NCBI GenBank assembly: GCA_044352985.1
Contig: JBILCU010000024.1
Location: 1 to 20,037 of the forward strand
Direction: 5' to 3'
From: JADJDM01 sp044352985
Lineage (GTDB): Bacteria > Bacteroidota > Bacteroidia > B-17B0 > Aurantibacillaceae
Length of the DNA: 20,037 nt
In this document: positions 1 to 7,300 of the stretch, in pieces
Position numbering within the stretch: the stretch's first letter is position 1
Layout of the letters: the number at the start of each line of letters is the position of its first letter
Position numbers and translations under genes: made by a program
Notes under the pieces: model-generated
Told to the model about the DNA's origin: nothing
Seen by the model: only the letters and a program-made list of their open reading frames with translations
Databases searched by the model: none

Positions 1-94
1 TCGCGCACAAAAACAAATGCGTTGCGCTGAGCTTGTCGAAGTGAAGATACATGGCGTATACCATATGGCAATTAAAAACAAATAATTAACACAT
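1..94. other. Intergenic edge with dispersed-repeat fragment
   Basis: No gene is visible. Bases 24-43 contain CTGAGCTTGTCGAAG, a word I associate from memory with abundant intergenic repeats in many bacterial genomes; only one arm is present, so it may be a remnant or may continue outside the window. Bases 51-69 hold short palindromic words (GTATAC, CCATATGG) just before the A-rich leader of the OmpA-family gene. I see no TTG-N19-TAnnTTTG promoter, so the promoter of the following gene is either unusual or not recognisable. Confidence 0.4.
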
Positions 95-2125
95 ATGAAA
101 TGGTATACTTTAATAGTAATTTTGATTTTTAGTTCATCACTTAATTTTGCAATTGCACAGGATAAATCAGAAGATAAAACAAGTTGTTCGGTTATTGAAA
201 ATAAAAAGGCAAATAAACTATTTGAAAAAGCTCAGGATAAGAAAAAATATAAAAAACAAGAGCGAATTGAAATACTGAAATCTGCATTGGATGAGGAGCC
301 GGAGTTTGCTGCTGCCTACCTTCAAATAGGAATGGAGTTGTTAGTAAATTGCAAATTAAACAATACTTCATTTAACTCGGTTGTACCCTTTTTTAGAAAA
401 GCAATTGATATTTGCCCTCAAATTCATGCTTCGCCCTATTACTATATTGGTTTTGATTTTTATGAAGCATCCAAACAAGATTCAGCAATTTTTTGGCTGC
501 AAAAGTTTTTAGATTTTCACGATGAAGATGAAAATAAATTTGAGAAAGAATACGAAGGTCAAATCTATCAAGCAAAACAAATGATCTTTTTTGCTAAGAA
601 GGATAAAGAATTAAAATCAAAACGAGTTCCATTTAATCCTATTCCGGTAAGTGGCATTTCAACTGTTAATTCAGAGTATTTACCATACATTTCACCTGAT
701 GAAGAGTTTTTTTTATATACACGTACTGAGCCCGATAACAGGATTGACAGAGTTTACCAAACAGATAAAGAACGTGAAGTTTTTATAATTAGTGCTAAAA
801 AAACAGATGGAACTTACGATAAAGGAGAACCAATGCCTTACCCTTTTAACCAAAGCAGTAATGAGGGTGGTGCATCGCTAACAATTGATAACAAATACCT
901 TTATTATGCCCAAAGTAATAACGAAGGTGGAAACCGACTTAATACCGATATTTATTTTTCATGTAACATTGGTGAAGGATGGTCAATAATAAAAAAATTA
1001 CCTAATGTAAACCATCCTATTTATTGGGATTCACAACCAACTGTTTCATCCGACGGAAACTCAATTATTTTTGTAAGCGACAGACCCGGCGGTTATGGTA
1101 AATTAGATTTATATATCACTACTAAAGATCCTATTACAAAAGAATGGAGTGTGCCAAAAAATTTAGGGCCAAAAATAAATACTTCCGGTAGCGAAAAAAC
1201 ACCATTCTTACATAGTGATTCTGAAACCCTTTATTACAGTAGTGATGGAATTTACGGTTATGGTGGATTTGATATTTATTACACTAAAAAAGATGAAAAA
1301 GGCGAATGGAAATCCCCTGAAAACATTGGTTTCCCAATAAATGGTGAGGGTGATGATGCTGGGTTTTTTGTAAGCACAAATGGTGAGCTGGGCTATTTTT
1401 GTTCTTGGGATGAAGGCAAGGTAAGTGGCAAAGGAGTTGGTAAATACGACATTTATCAATTTGATCTTTATAAAGAAGCAAGACCGGATGCAATTACATT
1501 TATTAAAGGTGAGATAAAGAAAGAAAGCGATGAGCCGTTGAAAAATTTTAAAGTTGAGTTAAAAAATACCAGAACCAATGAAAAAACTCAGGCAGTTGTT
1601 GATTCTACAACAGGTAGCTTTATAGCTGCAGTTAATTTGAAAAAAAACGGCAATGATAAAATTGCAATTACTGCATCAGCAGAACAACATGCTTTTACCT
1701 CGCAAATGATTGAAATTAAAAATGATGTCTCATTTAAAAACCCTCCAAAGATTGACAGTATGGAATTGAAAAAAACAGAGAAAGGAAAATCATTTGTTTT
1801 AAATAATATCTATTATCAAACTGGTTCTGATGAACTTTTCCCTGAATCAATTATTGTATTAAATGAGTTTGCGTTTTTTTTAAAAGATCATCCTGAAATG
1901 AAAATAGAAATTCAAGGGCATACTGATAACACTGGTAACGCTCAAGAAAACATTGAACTCTCACAAAAGCGTGCTGAAAAAGTAATTCAATTTTTGCAAG
2001 AAAAAGGAGTTGATAAAGCAAATATAAGAGCCAAAGGTTATGGCGCAGAAAAACCAATAGCAAACAACAATACTGCGGATGGGAGATCAAAAAACAGAAG
2101 AACCGAATTTTTAGTTTTAGACTAG
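95..2125 (+). CDS. OmpA-family protein with TPR, PD40 propeller and regulatory-like domain (PorE-like)
   Basis: Predicted outer-membrane-associated, periplasm-facing protein that anchors to peptidoglycan. Residues 1-22 form a type I signal peptide (hydrophobic core, ending in AIAQ); I see no lipobox at the cleavage site. Residues about 35-145 look like TPR helices (EEPEFAAAYLQIG and a following FFRKAIDICP helix). About 188-465 carries PD40/WD40-like blades (YISPDEEFFLY, VSSDGNSIIFVSDRPGGYG, HSDSETLYYSSDG). About 472-560 resembles a carboxypeptidase-regulatory/CNA-B beta fold. Residues about 570-676 are the OmpA C-terminal domain, with HTDNTG (Asp611) and the peptidoglycan-binding pattern NxxLSxxRAxxV at 619-630 (Arg626). 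This domain order matches PorE, a T9SS component of Porphyromonas gingivalis, but Bacteroidota carry many paralogues of this architecture, so the specific role is inference. The small HTH gene follows 21 bp downstream and is probably cotranscribed. Confidence 0.88.
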   Translation: MKWYTLIVILIFSSSLNFAIAQDKSEDKTSCSVIENKKANKLFEKAQDKKKYKKQERIEILKSALDEEPEFAAAYLQIGMELLVNCKLNNTSFNSVVPFFRKAIDICPQIHASPYYYIGFDFYEASKQDSAIFWLQKFLDFHDEDENKFEKEYEGQIYQAKQMIFFAKKDKELKSKRVPFNPIPVSGISTVNSEYLPYISPDEEFFLYTRTEPDNRIDRVYQTDKEREVFIISAKKTDGTYDKGEPMPYPFNQSSNEGGASLTIDNKYLYYAQSNNEGGNRLNTDIYFSCNIGEGWSIIKKLPNVNHPIYWDSQPTVSSDGNSIIFVSDRPGGYGKLDLYITTKDPITKEWSVPKNLGPKINTSGSEKTPFLHSDSETLYYSSDGIYGYGGFDIYYTKKDEKGEWKSPENIGFPINGEGDDAGFFVSTNGELGYFCSWDEGKVSGKGVGKYDIYQFDLYKEARPDAITFIKGEIKKESDEPLKNFKVELKNTRTNEKTQAVVDSTTGSFIAAVNLKKNGNDKIAITASAEQHAFTSQMIEIKNDVSFKNPPKIDSMELKKTEKGKSFVLNNIYYQTGSDELFPESIIVLNEFAFFLKDHPEMKIEIQGHTDNTGNAQENIELSQKRAEKVIQFLQEKGVDKANIRAKGYGAEKPIANNNTADGRSKNRRTEFLVLD

Positions 2126-2146
2126 AACTAATTTAAACCATGAAAA

Positions 2147-2530
2147 ATGAATTTAAAAGATAAAATCATTCAAGTTTTAAAATCAAAAAACTTAAGTTAT
2201 TCTGATTTGGCCAATTATATTGGAGTTACAGAGGAGAATTTAAATAAATCCTTAGAAACTCGAACGCTTGAAATTAGAACACTAGAGCTTATTTCAAAAG
2301 AATTAAGAATACCATTATATAGTTTTTTCAGAAACGAAGAAGCAATGAAAAAACATTTAAGTGACCAGAATAAAGTTTTTTATGAAACAAATATTTGGAG
2401 TGATCAGGAATTGATTTTAAAAAACGATCTTAACGTTTTGTCTGATAAAATTAATGAACTACAGAAAGAATTAGCTCAAAAAAATGAGCTAATTCTTAAT
2501 CTAGAAAAACAATTGAAAGGGAATCATTAA
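2147..2530 (+). CDS. Small Xre-like HTH protein with C-terminal coiled coil
   Basis: A 127-residue cytoplasmic protein. Residues about 5-62 fit a Cro/C1 (Xre) helix-turn-helix: helix 2 LSYSDLANYIG, turn VTEEN, recognition helix LNKSLETRTLEIRTLE, then a conserved-looking LISKELRIPLYSFF segment. Residues about 80-125 are heptad-rich (VLSDKINELQKELAQKN), predicting a dimerising coiled coil. The start at 2147 is chosen because the nearer-upstream ATG at 2140 runs into a stop after seven codons. It lies 21 bp after the OmpA-family gene, in the same orientation, so it may act on or with that unit, but its target is unknown. It could be a DNA-binding regulator or merely an HTH-fold adaptor. Confidence 0.75.
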   Translation: MNLKDKIIQVLKSKNLSYSDLANYIGVTEENLNKSLETRTLEIRTLELISKELRIPLYSFFRNEEAMKKHLSDQNKVFYETNIWSDQELILKNDLNVLSDKINELQKELAQKNELILNLEKQLKGNH

Positions 2531-2559
2531 CAGTTTTGTCTATTAAACAAGTACAAGGT

Positions 2560-3003
2560 TTACTTCGCCAATAATTCTCTTACCAATTGCGATACAATTT
2601 TATTATCGGCTTTACCAGCAAATTCTTTTGAAGCTAAACCCATTACTTTACCCATATCAGCAGGAGAACTTGCTCCACTGTTTGCAATAATAGTAGATAA
2701 AGCCGCTTTTATTTCATCTTCCGATAACATTTTTGGTAAGTAAGCTTCAATGATGTTTGCCTGAAATTCTTCGGTATCAGCTAAATCAGCTCTGTTTTGA
2801 TTTTTATATACTTCTGCAGTTTCTCTGCGTTGCTTCACCATTTTCTGTAAAGCTTTCAACTCACTTTCAGGTGTGTGGCCTTCTGCAGATGTTTTAAGCA
2901 AAAGTATAGCAGATTTTATTGCTCTTAACGCTTCTAATTTTTGAGCTTCTTTTGCAAGCATAGCTTTTTTAATATCTCCGTTTATAATTTCTTCTAATGT
3001 CAT
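2560..3003 (-). CDS. GatB/YqeY domain-containing protein (YqeY-like)
   Basis: A 147-residue protein matching the stand-alone YqeY family, which resembles the tRNA-binding tail domain of the GatB subunit of Asp/Glu-tRNA amidotransferase; its exact function is not established. Family signatures visible: LEALRAIKSAIL near residues 24-35, KQRRETAEVY near 57-66, EAYLPKMLSEDEI near 87-99, and PADMGKVMG near 113-121, ending in the usual helical VSQLVRELL. Length is typical. It is convergent with the small HTH gene (29 bp between them) and divergent from the flavoprotein gene, whose likely start lies only 41 bp away. Confidence 0.92.
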   Translation of the reverse strand: MTLEEIINGDIKKAMLAKEAQKLEALRAIKSAILLLKTSAEGHTPESELKALQKMVKQRRETAEVYKNQNRADLADTEEFQANIIEAYLPKMLSEDEIKAALSTIIANSGASSPADMGKVMGLASKEFAGKADNKIVSQLVRELLAK

Positions 3004-3017
3004 GTTGTTTTTTTTGG

Positions 3018-3025
3018 CAAATTTA
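3018..3025 (-). promoter_or_regulatory. Possible -7 element for the YqeY-like gene
   Basis: The minus strand reads TAAATTTG here, an exact match to the Bacteroidota -7 consensus TAnnTTTG, ending 14 bp before the start codon at 3003. No upstream TTG sits at the usual 17-23 nt spacing; the nearest candidates are at 13 and 24 nt. I therefore rate it as only a possible promoter. Confidence 0.3.
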
Positions 3026-3044
3026 TAACAAATTCATTCAAAAA

Positions 3045-4268
3045 ATGTCCAAACAAATATACATTATTGGAGGCGGTGCTGCCGGTTTTTTTTGTGCAAT
3101 CCATCTTGCCGAGAAAAATCCAGATTTTTCAATCACTATACTTGAAAAATCGACAAAGCTACTTTCAAAAGTGCGGATATCTGGCGGCGGAAGATGCAAT
3201 GTTACACATGCTTGCTTTGAAGCAAAAGAGCTGATTAAAAATTATCCAAGAGGATCAAAAGAACTGCTGGGAGCATTCACGCGTTTTGGTCCAACAGAAA
3301 TGATTAGTTGGTTATCATCAAATCAAGTAGCTGTAAAAACCGAAGCAGACGGAAGAATGTTTCCGGTAAGTAATAATTCTGAAACCATTGTAAATTGTTT
3401 TTTAGATGCAACAAAACAGCTGGGCATAAAAGTAGAATTAGAGTGTTCTGTAATCAGTATGCAACAAACAGAAAACAAAATTTTACTAGAAACACAAAAG
3501 CAACACAAGTCTATTGAACAAATAAATGCAGATGCTGTTGTAGTTTGTACAGGTGGGTTTAATCAATTAAAAGCCTATGAGTTTTTAAAAAACACGGGGC
3601 ATACTATTCATCCACCTGTTCCATCATTATTCACGTTCAATATCCCAAACAATCCTATTCATGGGCTAATGGGATTATCAGTGCCACATGTTAAAGTAAA
3701 AATAAAATGTAGTACTTATTTTACCGAAGGTCCTTTACTTATAACACATTGGGGATTTAGCGGGCCGGCTGTTTTAAAGTTATCTGCTTTTGCAGCTCAA
3801 GAATTAGCAAAAGAAAACTATCATACAACTGTTATTATTAATTGGTTAAATGATGAACAAAATGATGTCAGAGATCTTTTAATAAATAGTTTTAGAGCAA
3901 ACACAAAAACACAAATTGCCAACTTGCAAGAATTTAATTTGCCAAAACGCTTGTGGCAATTTTTAATTGCAAAAGCTGAAATCCCTTCATCCAAAGTATG
4001 CAGCGAACTCACTAAAAAGGAATTGAATAAATTAGTAGAGCTTTTAGTAAACGATCAATACGAAATGAAAGGCAAAACAACCTTTAAAGAAGAGTTTGTA
4101 ACCTGTGGCGGTATCGATTTAAAAGAAGTTGATTTTAAAACCATGCAAAGCAAAAAATATGACAATCTTTATTTTGCAGGAGAAATTTTAAATATTGACG
4201 GTATTACCGGAGGATTTAATTTCCAGGCGGCATGGACAACGGGATGGATTGCTGCACAATCCATTTAA
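3045..4268 (+). CDS. FAD-dependent oxidoreductase, YhiN/HI0933 family
   Basis: A 407-residue flavoprotein of the HI0933/YhiN family (often labelled 'aminoacetone oxidase family FAD-binding enzyme'); substrate and physiological role are not established. The Rossmann dinucleotide motif IIGGGAAGFF lies at residues 7-16. The family hallmark ISGGGRCNVTH follows at about 46-56, and the C-terminal FAD-binding signature YFAGEILNIDGITGGFN sits near 370-386. An in-frame ATG at 2997 would add 16 residues, but those overlap the 5' end of the divergent YqeY-like gene and precede the conserved Rossmann strand, so I place the start at 3045, where MSKQIYIIGGG is the normal family N terminus. No Shine-Dalgarno sequence; the leader is A-rich. 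Confidence 0.92.
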   Translation: MSKQIYIIGGGAAGFFCAIHLAEKNPDFSITILEKSTKLLSKVRISGGGRCNVTHACFEAKELIKNYPRGSKELLGAFTRFGPTEMISWLSSNQVAVKTEADGRMFPVSNNSETIVNCFLDATKQLGIKVELECSVISMQQTENKILLETQKQHKSIEQINADAVVVCTGGFNQLKAYEFLKNTGHTIHPPVPSLFTFNIPNNPIHGLMGLSVPHVKVKIKCSTYFTEGPLLITHWGFSGPAVLKLSAFAAQELAKENYHTTVIINWLNDEQNDVRDLLINSFRANTKTQIANLQEFNLPKRLWQFLIAKAEIPSSKVCSELTKKELNKLVELLVNDQYEMKGKTTFKEEFVTCGGIDLKEVDFKTMQSKKYDNLYFAGEILNIDGITGGFNFQAAWTTGWIAAQSI

Positions 4269-4362
4269 TATATAAACTAGAATTGATACTATAATACTGG
4301 AATACTATTTTACCCCTAAGTTCTTTGGACAGCTCCCCTTAAAAAGAGAAATAGCTTTAAAA

Positions 4363-7300
4363 TCATTTCTGTACCACAATTTTTTGAGTTTGTACTAAAC
4401 CAGATTTCGATTTGATGAGTAGAAAGTAAATACCTTCTTGCAAAGTAGTTACTTCGTAAGTAGTTTCAGTTGCGACAACTTTTTTAATGAGTAGGTTTTT
4501 GCCTAACGCATCTGTAAGTTGCAATTCTGATTCCTCTTGCAAGCCTTTTATTAAAAAGTTTCCGTTATTGGGATTGGGGAAAATGCTAATGTTTGCATCA
4601 TCTGCACAATTTACCATTTGCGGATTGTAATAGGTTGCGCTGCCATTAAAATCTACCTGCTTTAAGCGGTAATATATATTGCCTTCAAAGAGCTGCTCAT
4701 CATAAGCTGTGTAATTTTGTTGCTCATTTGTGGTACCCTTTCCGTTTACTCGTAAAAAGTTAGCATAACTAAGTCCATCAGTGCTGCGTTCAATATCAAA
4801 AAAATCGTTATTGCTTTCACTTGCAGTTTGCCAGTTGAGCTGCACATTTTTATTAATACAATTTGCCTTAAAGTTGAGCAAGCTTACGGGTAGAGGATTA
4901 TTAGTTGTATTTGACCCCAAAGTAAACGGACTAAAATTAGAAACTATTGCGTTTGATGTTAAAGTACCGTTTCCGGTTACTCCTGTTATTAATGAAGTAT
5001 TATTCCAATGATTTGACCATTGTGTTCCATTCCACCTCAATACTAACAATTCATTTGGCTGAGTAATACCACAACTTCTTGCAGCTGCATCCCAACTTAA
5101 AACAACATGGGCGCTTGCTGACCCAACAACTTTATCAATCATCCAATATTCACATGCGCTTACATTATTAATACTACTTTCTTTAGATGTTCTTGTATAA
5201 TTTACTGTATTAGGATCTGCATTAAAGTATTCAGCCATAAAATCCGTTGAGCCAGCATTTGGATCAACAATACCTGCAGGAGCATATTTACCGTTTTTAC
5301 CAATTTGATACATGTAAGTTCCACCGGAATTTGTCACTGCCCATTTTAAAGGTCCGCTAACATAAGCACTTGTTCCGCCACCATTTATAGCACTGGTAGA
5401 AGTATTGGCTATGTACAATAAATTACTTGATGTTGTTGTTAAAACACCATTGGTTAAATTAAGTGTGCCGTTAACTGTTTTAGCCGTACTTAAAGTTACT
5501 CCATTAGCATTATTAATAGTAAGATTATTTATTAATGCCCCTGTAGTAGGCCACGAAGAATATCCTGAATTATTTGACATGGTACTTCCGTTAATTGTTG
5601 TTTGAGCTATTGTTGAATGACTATACACTTCATTAATGGAGATTGGGCCAGATGTCGTTTTAAATCCAAAGCGTGTTCTTAAATATTCCAATAATGTGCC
5701 TCCAGAATGGGTATAAGTTTGGGATCCGGTTCCATTAAAATAAATTCCAATATCCCCAGCATTTGTATCTGTTGAAACAATTCCGCCTTCAATAGTAATA
5801 TTTCCTCCAACAATCAATTTACTGAAACCTGAAGAAGTTGTTTGATTATCTTGAAAATAAAAAGTGCCTCCTGAAACAAGAAAGTTATTCAAAACATTTA
5901 AAGTAGCATTAGCATCTCCATTGCTGCCTGAAATTTGAAAAATACCTCCCGTAATTTCAAAACTGCCCACTGTTAATGATCTACTTGTAGCACCACTCAT
6001 TAAATTTAATTCTCCCGAACCAGTATTAACAACCTTAAATAAGCCATTAACTTGCATACCATTAGGCTCCATACTTGTCATTGTAGATGACCAGTTAGAA
6101 CTATTAAAAGTAAAATTATAAAATGTCTGATTTAAACCTCCACCGATTGTAGTTGTCCAGCCTGTAACTTCACAGGTTGAACCACTATTCCAAGTTGCGG
6201 TGGGTATTATGGTTCCAACCTTTGCTTGTCTAAAAAGCCCTCCATTTTGAACAACAATTTGACCATTATTTGTTAATGTCCCAGCAGATTGAATAAAACT
6301 ACCAGTTACATCAATATCGTTTCCAGTTCCATCATTAATTGTTAAAATAACTGCGCTATTTAAATTTAAAGTTCCACCAGTCTCAATATTAGTTTGATCA
6401 ATAGTAACAGATCCGGTTACTGTTACTGAATGTGTATTTCTTATTGTAATAGTTGCATCAATATTAGTAGGGCTATTACTTGCATTAATCCAAGTAGAAT
6501 TATCGGAACTCATTTCCCATGTTGAAGCACTATTCCAATTACCTGATTGTTTTGTTCTAAAATGATAAAGTTTTGGAACAATTTCACCTGTAGAAAGAAT
6601 CATTGCTCCAGAGGAATAACCATTAAAATTTATTTGATCTAATTGTGAACTAATTAATGAAGAAGAATTTGATCCTACAAAAATTCGTGCTCCTGTTCCT
6701 GCAGAGCCAGGATTACCTTGCCATCCAGTAATTGTCAATATTGCTCCTGCTGTCCATGAAACTAAATTACTTGCACCAAAATTAAAATTTCCACTCGAGC
6801 CTAATTCAAATGTTGAATTTGAAGTTAATAATAATGTACCACTTGTAGTAAATCCAAAGTTAGTAGAATTATTGCTTAAGGTGCCGCCACTCATAATTAT
6901 ATTTGATGAAGAAGGGATTGCGTTGGCTATTCCAATTCTTAAGATCCCCGCTGTTATAGTAGTAGAACCTGAATAAATATTTACAGCATTTAATCTAACA
7001 ACTTGAGTAGTTGTTGTGCTATTAACTTTTAAAGAACCTGTGCCACTTAAAATACCTGAATAAATTATATTACCTGATGCACCGGATATGTTAGCGGTTA
7101 GTTCACCATTTAATGCTGCGTTTTGATCAAAAGTTACAGTGCCTGTTGAAGTATTTTCCATAGTGCCTCCTGAACTTCCTATGCCAAAAATTCTGTTAAC
7201 AGTTCCTGTTGTTGATGAAAACTTTAAGGTTGCACTAGTAGTAGATGAACCAATGCTAAAAGTATTACTTGAGTTCCCGAAATTATTACCAAAACTTGAG

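Noticed and set aside
2997..3044. Upstream ATG giving the flavoprotein 16 extra residues
   Set aside because: The extension overlaps the YqeY-like start, has no family resemblance, and precedes the point where the Rossmann strand normally begins; ATG 3045 is the better start.
4269..4362. Possible terminator between the convergent flavoprotein and giant T9SS genes
   Set aside because: Only a 4-bp AGCT pairing around CCCCTTAAAAAGAG can be made; no stem with a T-run on either strand.
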